A stretch of 64,000 bases of DNA, taken from Quillaja saponaria (taxonomy: Eukaryota; Streptophyta; Magnoliopsida; Fabales; Quillajaceae). Positions 12,009-24,234 of this stretch are shown here, one piece after another. Where the stretch lies: NCBI GenBank assembly GCA_029379385.1, contig CM055611.1, positions 3,968,001-4,032,000 on the forward strand, given 5' to 3'. The notes under the pieces were generated by a model. That model ran no database searches and was not told the DNA's origin. It saw only the letters and a list, made by a program, of their open reading frames with translations. Position 1 is the stretch's first letter. Each line of letters opens with the position of its first letter. The position numbers and the translations under genes are program-made.

Positions 12009-12087
12009 AAAACCTCAAACTTCTTTTTTTTTTTTTTTTTTTTTTGATAACATTTTTGTTTTTGGTAACATAAAACCTCAAACTTCT
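12009..12087 (-). mobile_element. Minimal retroposon insertion (47 bp) with 16-bp target duplication
   Basis: AAAACCTCAAACTTCT occurs at 12009-12024 and again at 12072-12087. The 47 bp between (12025-12071) is a poly(T) run followed by GATAACATTTTTGTTTTTGG. On the minus strand this is the last ~25 bp of a retroposon plus its poly(A) tail. It looks like an extremely 5'-truncated LINE or a SINE insertion in the 5' flank of F-box pseudogene 1. Confidence 0.8.
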
Positions 12088-12159
12088 ACTAGTTTATATT
12101 ATAGACATATATATGAAATCACACCTTGATCCCACTGCCCTTCGTAGTCGGACCCTTCT

Positions 12160-12480
12160 CACCTCCCCTCTCCCTCTACTATTTGTTTTTCCTTTTCCTT
12201 TTCCTACTCCTACCAGGGCACAGCCACAAAGGGCTCGTTTGGCTTCAGTATTGGGTTACTGACACCTGTAAGTCCGTTCCTTTTACTGTTTGTTTTATCT
12301 TTTCCTACTCCTCCCAGGACACGGCCACAAAGGGCTTGTTTGGCTTTAGTATTGGGTTACTGACACCTGCAAGTCCTCTCATTTTACTGTTTGTTTTTTT
12401 CTTTTCCTACTCCTCCCAGGACACGACCATAAAGGGCTCGTTTGGCTTCAATATTAAGTTACTGGACACCTGTAAGTCCT
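12160..12480. repeat. 101-bp tandem repeat, three copies, upstream of F-box pseudogene 1
   Basis: TCCTACTCC starts at 12202, 12303 and 12405 (periods 101 and 102). Each unit runs through CCAGGxCACxxCCA(C/T)AAAGGGCT(C/T)GTTTGGCTT, then a TATTGGGTTACTGACACCTG-like stretch and AAGTCC. Single diverged versions occur once in the equivalent flanks at 6226-6240 (TATTATTGGGT) and 18668-18705. The repeat therefore expanded at this locus only. The ORF at 12126-12482 simply reads through it. Confidence 0.9.
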
Positions 12481-12702
12481 AACTCAATTTATTTTCAAAA
12501 CAATTAACAAAAATTTTGGTAAAAAAAAAATTAAAAATTTTAACTGTATACCTCTGTACTACCTCTATATATTATGTTAAACCTACCTCATGGTGTCTAC
12601 TTATGTTAATTATAAGTGAAGTTCACTAGAGTAGTACTTAAGAGATCCTTAACTTTCTTGAAAACTAGAGGTAATTTGTTAGTTAGCTAATTTGGTATTT
12701 CT

Positions 12703-15700
12703 ACTCAACTCAACTCAACTAAGCCTTAAAATCCCAAACTAGTTGGGGTCGGCTATATGAATCATTTTTCTCCATTCGCATCGATCCAAGACAACATTTT
12801 CATTAATTCCTAGCACAGCCATATCTTTCTCGATGACTGCCCCCCATGTAAGTTTCGGTCTTCCCTTTCCCCGTCTAACACCTGGCACCTGGACCAAGTC
12901 ACCTTGCTTAACTACTGCGTCCATTGGCCGACGTTGGATGTGTCCAAACTAACGTAGACGATTCTTCCCTCATTTTCTCCTCAATAGGTGCTATTTCCAC
13001 CTTCTTACGAATCTCCTCATTCCTTATTCTATTCCTTTCTTGTATGTCCTGTCATCCATCTCAACATTCTCATTTCGTCCTACTCCCATCTTATGCGAAT
13101 ATTACTTCTTAACTGCCCAATATTCGGTACCATACTGCATAGCTGGTCTCACTGCCGACTTATAAAATTTCTCTTTCAATCTATTCGGGATTTTAGGATC
13201 ATATAAAACTCCCAAAGCACTCCGCCACTTCACCCACCCTTGCTTAATCCTATGGTTTACATCATGCTTAATTGCACTAATCTTTTTGTATAAATGACCC
13301 TAAATACTTAAACACATCCTTTTGTAGGGACTGTCTGACCGTCTAAAATTATATCATTCGGGCCTCCTCTAGTTTCACTGAAATTGCACTCTATATATTC
13401 AGTTTTTGTCCGACTCAATCTAAGGCCTTTAGATTCTAACACGTTCCTCCACATTCTTAGTTTAGAATTTAAACCTTCCCTAGTTTCGTCTACCAACACG
13501 ATATCATCGGCAAACAACATGCACCATGGAGTCTTATCTTGAATATTATAGGTAAGTTCATCTATGACTAAAGCAAATTAGTACAGACTTAAGGATGAAC
13601 CTTGGTGAACACCTATCGTGATCAGAAACTTTCCAGTCATACCATCTACGGTCCGCACCCTAGTCATTACTCCCTCATACATATCTTTAATAACTTCTAC
13701 ATATTTAGTTGAGACTTTTTCTTCTCGAGTACCCACCACAAGACTTGTCTTGGCACTTTATCATACGTTTTTTCTAAATCAATAAAGACCATGTGAAGAT
13801 TCTTTTTCTTTTCTCTATATTTCTCCATTAATCTCCTAAGTAAAAAAATAACCTCCATTGTAGATCTTCCTGGCAAATTGATTATCAGAAACTAAAGTCT
13901 CATTCCTAAGCCTACGCTCAATCACTCTCTCCCACAGTTTCATTGTGTGGCTAATAAGTTTTATACCTCGACAATTTGAACAACTTTGAATATCTCCTTT
14001 ATTCTTATAAATAGGGATCAACGTATTTTTCCTCCACTCATCTGGCATTTTCTTGGTTACTAAAATCTTGTTAAAAAGATTTGTAAGCCAAGTTACTCCA
14101 ATATCTCCTAGGCATCTCCAACTTTCTATGGGAATATCATCTGGGCCCAATGCCTTACCATTCTTCATCTTATGCATAGCTTTCTTTAACCTCCTGGGCT
14201 CTAATCCGACGAACAAATCGACGGTTCGTATCATCAAAGGTGTTATCAAGGTCTCCAAAATCACCTATTGACTCTTCATTAAATAAAGTATCGAAATAAG
14301 TTCGCCATCTCTCATTAATCTCGTCTTCCTTAACTAAAATCCCTATCAGCTTCATCCTTAATGCACTTAATACGAATTAGGTCTTTAGTTCGTCTTTCTC
14401 TTTCCTTGGCAATCCTATAAATATAATTCTCTCCATCCCTTGTCTCTAACTTTTGGTAAAGTTCTTCACAAGCCTTGCCTCTGGCTTCCCTAACCGCTTT
14501 CTTAGCATATTTTCTAGCTTGTCTAGAACATTTATAATTATCTTCATTTCTACACTTATGTAATCTTTTATAACACTCCTTTTTAACTTTAATAGCTTGT
14601 TGAACTTCTTCATTCCACCACCATGTCTCCTTAGTCGGAGGTCCACGTCCTCTACTTTCTCCTAACAACTCTCTAGCCGTATTCTTAATACGACTCGCCA
14701 TCTCATCCCAAATCATGTTAGGCTCACCATCCACTCTCCAAGGATCACCCTGTAACATTTTATCTTTAAAAAGAGCCAACTTCCCTCCATTCAAATTCCA
14801 CCATCTAGTCTTAATGCACTTATTACTTCTATGCTTTTGCTTCCACCACTTAATGCCAACATCCACAACCATAAGTTTATGCTGAGACACTAAACATTGG
14901 CCGAGTAAAACTTTACAATCCTTACAAACCGCTCTATCAACCTTTCTAGTCAGAACAAAATCTATTTGGCTCTTATTCGGCCTGCTGCTAAAGGTGATTA
15001 AGTGCGACTCTCGTTTCTTAAAAAATGTGTTAGCTAAAATCAAGTCATATGCAACTGCAAAATCTAAAATAGACTTTCCACCCTCATTCCTAATGCCATA
15101 ACCATATCCTTCATGTACTCGCTCAAAACCCTCGTTAGTACTTCCTGCATGAAAGTTCAAATCAGCACCAATAAACAATTTCTCACCTAATGGTACTCCT
15201 TGAACTATCTCCTCTAAATCATCCAAAAAAGGCTTCTTAGTAGATTCTTCCAATCCTATTTAGGGAGCATAGGCGTTAATCATATTAAATGCTTCCTCGT
15301 CTATCATCAATTTCACTAAAATTATTCTATCACTTTTCCTATTGATTTCAACAACCTTGTCCTTCAAATTTCCATCTATAATAATCGCCACTCCATTCCT
15401 ATTTCTAGTCTTACCGGTATACCACATCTTGAATCTTGTTCTCTCTATCTTTCTAGCCTTTTCTCCTACCCACTTAGTTTCTTGTAAACAAGCAATATTA
15501 ATCCTCCTTCTACTTATAGTATCTACAAGCTCTCTCAATTTACCAGTAACAGTCCCTATGTTCCAAGTAGCTATGCGAATCTTATCCTGGACTAGCTTCT
15601 TTACCCCCACCCGCCCTCGATGCGAGAACCCTTGCTCATTTTGCACCACACCCAAGCGCCAATGTGGAGCGCCACTAAGGATGTAACGACGCAACCCTTG

Positions 15701-15879
15701 CTCATTTCTCACTACACCCGGGATCCGATGCAGCGTGTCGCTAAGAGGGTTACGCCCCAACGAATATTCCATAGGATTCATCGTCATAGGGTTTGACTAG
15801 TTTTATGCTGGCCGTCAACCTATCGCAACCCTCCTCCTTTATCCGAGCTTGGGACCAGCAGAGTAACCTCTGGCGGAGT
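12703..15879 (-). mobile_element. RTE-type LINE, copy 1, full length with 15-bp target duplication
   Basis: A 3177-bp element flanked by TAATTTGGTATTTCT (12688-12702) and TAATTTGGCATTTCT (15880-15894), one mismatch. The 3' end (left in plus coordinates) ends in the short tandem repeat (CAACT)n, read TTGAG on the element strand, at about 12704-12720, a hallmark of RTE elements in place of poly(A). The element is clearly GC-richer than its surroundings and nearly collinear with copy 2 at 47015-50195. No poly(A), no LTRs. Confidence 0.92.
12739..15787 (-). pseudogene. RTE endonuclease-reverse transcriptase ORF, broken (copy 1)
   Basis: Encodes in order an APE-type endonuclease and a reverse transcriptase. 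The open pieces are 15260-15787 (ATWNIG, LQETKW), 14330-15253 (FIGADLN, SQIDFV, basic linker), 13836-14264 (KALGPDDIP and the RT entry), 13308-13520 (MLFADDIVLVDE, the catalytic YxDD-type motif in RT) and 12739-12924 (C-terminal PGVRRGKGRPKL). A CAA-to-TAA change near 15257 splits the endonuclease, and several frameshifts break the RT. Copy 2 in this window is much less damaged. The product would nick target DNA and copy the element RNA; this copy cannot supply it. Plant databases often label such ORFs craniofacial development protein 2-like, a misnomer. Confidence 0.9.
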
Positions 15880-15894
15880 TAATTTGGCATTTCT

Positions 15895-17420
15895 CTAAGG
15901 TAGTAATATTAGAGCTAAAATTTGGTTAGGATTATCTTTAACTTAACTCTAGTTTGTCAATTCAATCCCATTTTCTTATAATTATTCAAGTATGTGACCT
16001 TGTTGATATTATTTTGATTTAATATTTCATTTTAGTTATGTTGTGAAAATATATATTTTTACTGTAAAAAATATATTAAAATTAAAAAATTGAGTTAACA
16101 TAAGATATTGCTATTAAGAAAATAAAAAGTAGAGGAAAATATATATGTACTTAAAACTCATTTGAAAGATAAAGTAATAAGAATGACTTGTTTGTTATCA
16201 GAAGAATATGTTACGGTTTTGTGGTACTTTGAAGATAAAATTGAGACCTTTTAATAATTGTTTCTAAAAAAATTATTAACATGGTTAGTTTTTCATCTAA
16301 TTTAGAGGGTGAGTATCATATTCTCCAAATTTTAGACTCAAGTGTCATTTCAGTAATCGGTATAAAATATGGCAAAAATGAGCAGCAAAATTTAAAATCG
16401 AATCCGACCAATGATCTCCATGCTTGAAGGTGAAAGGCTTACCAAGAGATTCCATGTTTGCTAGCACAAGTTACCAAATCCCTCTTGTAATTCAAGAATT
16501 GTACTTACCTAAATGATTTAGATGGCCCTTTGTATTATGCTTGCAATTATTCTCTCTTGTGTCATTATCTAGGTTGTTAAGTTTTCTATTTATAAAGACT
16601 AGCTCACTCCTTATGCATTATACAGTCCTAACACATTAGGAATTCTGCTAATATTATGATTTAATTATAATTAAACCTAATGCCTGACAAACTATAGTTA
16701 ATGATTATCCCAAAACCGTCCTTAATTGAATATCGTCCTATTATGTGTAACTTCTTAGGTTCAAACAATCAATGTTAGTAGCCATATAATTTGTACATAT
16801 TTAGTATTTGATCCCATCTCATTAAATTATAACTCATTCTAATTATTTGAATTAAAACCCTTTTTAATCACCATTTAATTAATATTAATTATTTATCTAT
16901 TAATGATTAATTATTTTCTTACCAATCAAGATTGATGCTTAACAACACATGATGATTACTAATAATAGTACGAATATGGATATAAACCTTTGGAGCCTTT
17001 AATTTATGTTAACAGTTACCATGCAATATTTTAATTATTTTATCATGCAATTTCTAGATTAAATCTATTTAAGTGTGAAAATGATATTGAACCCTAAATT
17101 TAATTATACGTGTCTAGATCTTATGATTATAGATTTTATGGGAAAATTAAAAACTCATTTTCTAATTTCCAGCTATGCTATGGCCAAAGATTTTGAGTTA
17201 CATTTTTGGTAGACCACATATAGGACATTTTTTCTTTTCTATTAGGAGTGATAAATCTCTTATTGCGTATTCGCATACCTTCAAGTGTAAGTGATTATAC
17301 CAATTCCTATTTCGTGACTAATTAGAACTTTTGTTGCCATAACTATCAACGCTGATAATTTTTAAGAACTCAAATTGGTACATATAATTTAAACTTAAAA
17401 TAGTTAAGAGCAAATAATCA
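15895..17420. repeat. Segmental duplicate of 35170-36540, partly inverted
   Basis: Positions 12640-12702 joined to 15880-16010 (that is, around the RTE insertion) match the reverse complement of about 35310-35470: TCAATTCAATCCCATTTTCT at 15959 is the inverse of the stretch at 35341. From 16320 to 17330 the match to 35500-36520 is direct, for example ATGCTTGAAGGTGA near 16419 and 35819, and TATGGCCAAAGA near 17177 and 36397. No ORFs. It contains the shared stretch TTTTTAAGAACTCAAA (17357), which also lies near 32207 downstream of the intact F-box gene. Confidence 0.7.
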
Positions 17421-17604
17421 TTCTAAAATAGGATACGTGTCCATGCAGCCAATACTTCGCCCCAAAATCTCAAACTATTATAAAATCCACACAGTATTAG
17501 AACTTTGGAGGTAGAAAAGTTTACTAACAAGAAGTAAAACTACAAAGCATAAAAGATTGAAATAGGAAGACAAAAAGAAGTACAATATATAGAAACAAAC
17601 GAGT

Positions 17605-18366
17605 CTAACGAAAATTTGGAAAGACTCAAAGAGGTGGGGCAACACGACAATAAGATGGAGGAGTAAAGAGTGGCTCAATCGTTCCATCCATCAAGATACA
17701 AACACCCGTATATCTACCTCCTCCCCCTCCGTTAAATCTGAGTAGAATCCAAATACACCACTTTCAGCTAAATAGAATTCTTCAGCATCATCAGTGAAGT
17801 ATATAGAGTTAGCCTTACAACTGCAAATATTCGTAGCATTGACAAAAGTTGATAAATTATGACCCACGAATAAAACTCTATTACACAAAGATTCCAACCC
17901 TGTGCAGCTTCCATTACTTATGTTCAGCTCAAGCACTAGAACCTGAGTCGTTCCATACGTACAAATTGTACTATATTCAAACAAAGGCCTTGCTTCTACC
18001 CCTTTTCGCAAAACAGCCAACAGCTCCCCTGATAATTCCACAAGGTACGCCCGCTCAATATGAGAGACAAATCTTTCAACTTCCATTCGAAACAGCATTG
18101 TCACCTTTGGTTCAGACCCTTCAATATCACAAACCCAAATGTTGCCCATCCAATCAGACCATAAATATTTCCTTTGTAACAAGTAACATCAGCAAAACCA
18201 CCAGCAAAACTATGAGAATGAAAGTCTTTAATCATAGCCCAAGCATTATCTCCAAGTTTAGCAAAAGTTAATATATCTCTATCAAAAACAATAATGACTT
18301 TAAAATCGGATGTCAATAAGGGTTTACAGTTAAGAGAGCTCTTTTTATAATTAATGGAAACAAAGT
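17605..18366 (-). pseudogene. F-box/DUF295 pseudogene 2, lacking the N-terminal half
   Basis: Matches the C-terminal ~60% of the intact paralogue (32915-34090), from the LTANPSLTSDFKVII region to the stop at 17605-17607. The F-box and first propeller strands are missing. At 18360-18370 the coding sequence joins directly to CAAAGTGTTAC, which elsewhere lies far upstream of the gene (5669). A deletion therefore removed the promoter, start and F-box. Other lesions are a frameshift near 18140 (the YGLNWRG block), a frameshift near 17710 in the GGGR tract, and a TGG-to-TGA stop near 17627. Blocks kept include FVSHIERAYLVE, FVGHNLSTFVNA and NSIYFTDDAEEFYL. Non-functional. Confidence 0.9.
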
Positions 18367-21190
18367 GTTACTTAAAGAGAAGTAGAAGCAAAGACTAAAA
18401 TATCGTTTCAATGTCACGTACTATTTGTATAACGTATAAACATTATAGTTTCAAAAATTTAAAAAGAATATATAAAAGTATCATAATATTTATTTGTAAT
18501 TGATTTGTACAGTTGAGCATATTTGAAGGTTAGAAATAAAAACATTAATTATATGGGTCAATAAAAAATTAAACATAATTTATAGACTTAACTAATTTCA
18601 AAAATAATTTAATTTTGATAATAAAAAAATAGACAAAAAAACCTAGATGATCATAACCCTTCCCACTTCAGGTATTATTGGGTTACTGACACATGTACGT
18701 CCTAATTAACTTCAAACAATATATCTTAAAAAAAAAAAGTATTTATTTATGTAAAACAAATTTCAAAAAACAGTTAATCTATACTATAAGGTTTTTGTAT
18801 TTGATTATCAAACACCTGGATGTCGTCGAAATTTTGGTTAAGAATTTTTTAAGATTATAATCTGATTATTTTCTAAAAACAATAAAAATTCTGATTAAAC
18901 AATAATATTTTGGTTAGAAATTTTTTTATGAATATAATCTGATTATTTTTTAAAAATTCTGTTTATAATAAAATAAAATAAGCAAGAATTTAATGATTAT
19001 TTTTGATAATTTTAATAGAAAATAATTATCGGAACAATTATTTTATCAAATACAACTAATTCTTGCCAAACACTTTATACAATTATTAAATAATTTAAAG
19101 CTCAATTATAATTCCATTTGCAAATTATTTTTCTATAGAGATCAGTCTAGGTGACTCAGCTAACTTCGCAACTTTTGATTCCCAAGTTCAAGCGATTTAG
19201 CTAAGAAATGGACTATATTTCTTAAACAATGGGTTCCTAGGATACTAAAGGAAGCTCCTAGTGATTTGGTATGATTGAAATATAACTACTAGGCATGATT
19301 TTGTAAAGGGAAGCGATAAATAAATGCAATAAATAATGCATGCAAAGAAATATTGTAAATAAAACAATAAAGGCTTAATGTAAAATAGGAATTGAATTGA
19401 ATTGATAAATTTGTGTTTGACATTGGAGTGTTGTGTGTTGTTGTCTTTACAATTGATAACTCAAGTCCTATTTATACAAGAAAAACTAGACGTTAACCCA
19501 TTAAACCTATCTGCCACGTTTTCCTTTAACTTTCTAACCAAGATCCACCAATGTTGAAGCATAGCTAACAACCAGAGTGAGTTACAGCCCCTGGTAGCTA
19601 ACTTGTATGGAATTTTAGCAACCGATTTCTGTCTCAGCTAATCCAAATAATGATTTTTTGATGCCTTATATCTCCAAAATCCCTTGAAAATAAGGACGTT
19701 GAAAGTGGTCTAGGTGCATCAAATTATCTTTAACTTGGTCTAACTCGACAGATCCAATAACTCTACCCAACTGACTGACCCAATTTTACTTTAATGAGTC
19801 CATGTGTCCAATAAGTGTCCAAGCCCATTGAAAGACCAATTATGAACCAATTTAAGTAGGTCTTATCCTTATCCTCTCCTTTGAACGATTTCACACAGCT
19901 CTATCCTTTCAACCGAGATCTTAATAAAAAATTCCTATTTTAAAGGGATTTGAAATCATGCCATTATCTTTGATTATTTTTTTAATAAAAATACTGGATA
20001 TGGCTTGATTACAGTAACTAGGTGGCCTACTAAATTGGTCTTAATCTAATTGACATAATTTGAATTAAGCCCAAACTTAGTTAGCTGACTCAATCCATTA
20101 GTTATTAGCACTCAACTGATAAAAAACCATCAAATAAGTCCAAATGAATTTGGCCCACATCTTGCATATTTTTTGGGGGTTAACAAATTCATAAATAGTT
20201 AATAATCTAATTATCAATTATGATCAAATATTTTTAAATAAAACAAATACACACGATATATAAAAGTGTTTTAATGACATAAATTATTGATTTTCTTATT
20301 ACACAGAAATCATTTAGTTATAATTTCATAGTATTAAAATATTGTTCTTAAAATACTTTTTTACTATTAATTTCTTTTCTTCTATATTTTTTGAAGCAAA
20401 ATTTTAAAAAAAAAATATTTCAATTAAAAGAAATATTAAGAGTATAGTTTTTATTTTACTATAATATTATTTTCTTAAATCTTCTTCAATCTTAAGGTTT
20501 TTTTTTTATTTTTAAAAATCAATTATTTATATTATGTTTTGTATTTTTAATTATATTTACTAATTTTTTTTAACTAAATTAACAAAGAGCAACCTTTAGT
20601 TATTATTTCATAGTATTAAGATATTGTGCATCAAATATATTACTATTTAAAAAAAAAAAACAAAATTTATTTTAATCCTAATATGATTATAATTCTTTTT
20701 GACTGTTAATTTCTATTCCTAATTATTCTCAATTTCATTAATTAAAATTGAAAAGAAACTACTGAATTTTTTTAAAAAAAATTATGAGTACAATCATTAC
20801 AATATTATTTTCTTAATTCTTCTTATATCTAACGAATTAAAAGAAAAAAAAAAGAATTTATATAATGAATTTAATTTTTTATAAAATTTACTAATTAGTT
20901 TATTTACTTTAACAAATAATAATTTTTTTTTTATTAATATTAGTTTTAATATGTAAGTTATGGTTGAAAATATATGTATCATAAATACGATTCACATACA
21001 ACATGTGTGCTACACATGTGTTCTACACAAGCTAGCACATCTAAATTTAAAAACTTCTATAAATTTATGATATATTAATTAACAAAAGAATAAAAACTTA
21101 CCGTAATTAATAAATTGACATTCTCCCTTTTCATATTTTTCAACCAATAAACAAAAAAAAAATTGTTATTTTCAGGAGTATAGAAATTAT
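18367..21190. repeat. Duplicated AT-rich flank of the F-box cluster (block 2)
   Basis: Aligns in order with 5669-8000. It shares CAAAGTGTTAC (18361), the CACTTCAGGTATTATTGGGT region (18665), CACCTGGATGTCGTCG (18811), AAAAGTGTTTTAATGACATA (20262) and CTTTTCATATTTTTCAACCA (21127). A ~1.08-kb insertion (about 19113-20186) is the main difference. No gene. The ORF at 20797-20982 is AT-rich noise. Confidence 0.75.
19113..20186. mobile_element. About 1.1-kb insertion in flank block 2, possible LTR
   Basis: Block 1 is continuous across the equivalent point (6735-6745), whereas here about 1070 bp of less AT-rich DNA intervenes. The right edge ends GGGGGTTAACA (20176-20186), resembling an LTR TG...CA end, and a TATA-like TATTTATACAAG (inverse CTTGTATAAATA) occurs near 19470. 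I could not fix the left edge or a target duplication. It may be a solo LTR in minus orientation. Confidence 0.4.
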
Positions 21191-22499
21191 GAATGGAAGT
21201 TAAAAGTTAAAAGAATTATAATCTATATTATATATTATATAAAAGTAATTTAATGTGGTTTCACCTCCTCTGATTTTCTAGCCGGATCCTCTTTACTTCT
21301 CAAGCTCATTTTTGGGGGACTGATATTAATACATATGTTGACTCAGACTTATTAGGCCCATTAAACCCAATTTAGTCCAAGACTCTCCTATAAATAAGAA
21401 CCCTCTTCTCAAGCTAATACATATATATAAATAGAATTGATTTCCACCACAAGCAATCTAAATAAGTAAACAATACAAATTAGACACATGCCTATATATA
21501 AACAAAGCAAGAAAAATTATGCACTACAAATTTACACTTTTCACTTTGACTCATTTTTGTTTTCCTTTTTCTTTATTTTTCTTCCCTTTTCCTTCCTTGA
21601 TTGACTTAGTCTTCTTGTTTGCTAGATTTCTCTAGATTTTTTTTTCTATTTTTTTCTACACTTGGTCGATTCTTGGGAAGCTTCTTCCACTGACTTTGTA
21701 GTGGATTTCTTTCCTCTTTTATGCTCTGCCTTCCATGGGTGTATCATTCCTTGCTTTGAGCTTCAAGTTTTGTTGTGACATGAGTTGCTTGGGATTTCCA
21801 CTTTCCTTTCTTGGTAGGCGAAGGAAGCTTTCTTTATTCAGCAAATTTTTTCTTCCTCATTTCATTACCTTCAAGGCTTTACCTTGTCTTGCTAGCCTTT
21901 GGTTTTCCAGTTGGTCATTCTTTCCCTCCAACCCATAATAGCTTCACTCTTTTTCCTTTTAGCTGTAAGTCCCCTATTCTTGGACTGCTTTGCTTTGCTT
22001 TTGTTGCAACCGTGAGAGGGAGAGTTCTTGTTGCTGATTCCTTTTCCTTTTCTATATTGCTTTACTTTGTCTCCCTGTTTGTTAACCCTTAGCTGGCCGT
22101 GGATGTAGTCCTTATCAGGAGTCGTTGGCAATTTATAAGTGATTCTTGCTGCAATTGTAGGTGTAGGAGCAGTCAGCCTTCTTCCTCCATTTCTTGTCGT
22201 TTTCATAGTTTGCTTGGACTCTTAGGTTTAGTTATTGTTTGCCTTTACAACCTTGAAGGAACCTCCTTATCTTGGTGGTGCAATGAAGGCGCAATTGCCC
22301 TGTTTTATGGCAGCACCACAAAGGACAGCCACCCCTTGGCCTTGAGCTGAAATTCGTGGCTTGGTAAGCTAAAAGGTACAACTGCCACCCTCTTCTATTG
22401 ATGATTCTCTGTTTTTCAATTAATTAAGGTTGTGGTTTTCCTTAAGTTAGGGATAATGAACATATGGGAGGTTAATTAGCAGTTGGAAATTTAAAGTGT
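21191..22499. other. T-rich region with no recognisable gene
   Basis: The plus strand is strongly T/C-rich from 21540 to 22050. There are TATA-like stretches at 21389 (CCTATAAATAAG) and 21425. Overlapping short ORFs occur on both strands (21735-21938, 21811-22092, 21892-22206, 22099-22350) with no domain I recognise; phenylalanine/leucine/serine-rich translations reflect the T-rich base composition. It could be the U3/R part of long LTR copy B, because it lies directly 5' of the sequence shared with copy A. Confidence 0.4.
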
Positions 22500-24234
22500 G
22501 GAGTTGAATTAAGTTGATATGAGTATAGTTAAATTAAAATTTGATGCAAATTTAAAGAATAAATTGTATTGATATATAAATCTAAATATTTTGAATGATT
22601 TATCGTTATAAAGCTACATGTGTCTAGTAATTAATAAATTTTATAAAACTAGATTTGGAATTTCCTAAAAGAAGATATGATTGTTAGAGTGAACACTGAT
22701 CTAAATCTCAAGTTTTGACAGTTTTGACATCTCTAACTCACTAGTGTTTTCTATCTTTTCTAATTGTTTCCTTCTACCATATGCGTTGTCAAGACGTCTA
22801 AAATGTCTCTTCATTATCAACCTTACCACATAAAATACAATTCATACTATTTGACATGTAATAGCTTAATAGAAAACTTTCATAAAAAAACTTATATAAG
22901 TTGATATATAAGGTTAGTAATTAAAAGATTATAACAATAACGTTTATGAACTAAGTATTATTTGGAACTATGAATTTTAGTTTTAGACCCTTATGTGGGC
23001 CTAATGACATACGTGAGTGCAAGAGGAAGTGAAAAACAAGATCTATGAATCGGTGAGTAGTTAATTGTTACCCTTTAGTTGCTAGATTAGTTTATTTGAT
23101 TATTTGATATATTTGTGTGTGTGTATATATATATATGAATATATATGTTATACAGAGGTGAATAAGAATTGTATTGCTATGCTTGAATTATGTGGATTGT
23201 GTTTAATGTTTGGAATTATTTATGGTTGATAAGGGCCAACGAAGTAAAACTTTTACGAGATGATTTTATTTATGAAAATGAAATATAGATGCACCTAGGA
23301 TGTTTTAATTTAATATTTTGTTATAAGATTTTTCTGATAAGTGTTTCTTTAAAAGAATTGAGTACTCAGCCCCAGTGGGTGGATTCGAAGAAAGGTTTCA
23401 GTGATTCCATTTCTGATTCTATTTGGTGTGCAGACGCAAAATTACACGGTGGAAGGTGGTGTGTGGGGTTGAGTTATTCAGTTGGCATTTTGCTTGCTTT
23501 GTATGATTTGTATGATTTGGTTGCTTTGATTTCTATGGTTGGATTATACAAAGTGTTACTTGAACTATGTTTGCATGCTTTATAATTTCGTAATTGGGTA
23601 TGTGTAATCTTATTAGTTACTTGGAATATTTGATATATTGATATTAGTTGATTATATATCCTATACGTGTGTTCAGTGATGCTAGTACCCTTTGGGTATG
23701 CCTTTCCACTCACGGAGTCCGTAGGATTCATCCCTCTATTTGTTTATTTTTTTAGTAATAGGATCTCACTAGACAACAATTATCAATACTAGACTTGCCG
23801 AGTGTTGGGCGACAAGGTAACTCTTCAAAATCTCAATCTTGAAGTCAAAAGGTGAACATTTGTAACTACACTAAAGCTGTGGGGAGTCTAGTCTTATATA
23901 ATATAATAATATAGTTATTTGTTATTGTGATGAGAACTGGAGCGAAGCTCCTTGTTGTCTTTGTTGTTGTGGTTGTTATTGCATAAAAACATGAATGTGT
24001 ATTTATATTTTATAGGCATATTTCATTTTATGGTGAAACTTTGCCAAAATTTTTAATAAATTGTTATAAGTTTCAGTAAACAAATTTTTTTTACTTAACT
24101 TATGTTTTATAAAATTTACTTTTACTCTTTAGTTTAGTCAAGAGTCGTGTTTGTTTTTTGTTTTTGAAGTCAGGGTTAAGGAGGTTGGGTTATTCATTTC
24201 TCCGACCAATTATACCTCCTTGAGGGGTGTGACA
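22500..24234 (+). mobile_element. Long LTR, copy B (3' part)
   Basis: Positions 22470-22990 are the reverse complement of 905-1450 in copy A, 23280-23480 matches the inverse of 43250-43440 (copy D) and 39890-40070 (copy C), and 23690-23740 (CACTCACGGAGTCCGTAGGA) matches the inverse of 39650-39700. The end GAGGGGTGTGACA (24222-24234) matches the inverse of the left edge of copy C (TGTCACACCTCTC at 39169). No internal gypsy sequence follows, so this is probably a solo LTR remnant. ORF 23289-23585 is LTR sequence, because its counterpart is present in copies C and D. Confidence 0.65.

Noticed and set aside
17849..18271. Plus-strand 140-aa ORF
   Set aside because: Antisense of F-box pseudogene 2; the same antisense frame is broken in the other copies.
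21735..22350. Overlapping ORFs on both strands in the T-rich stretch
   Set aside because: Composition is F/L/S-rich on one strand and K/R-rich on the other, as expected of a T-rich sequence. No domain, no consistent splice sites.
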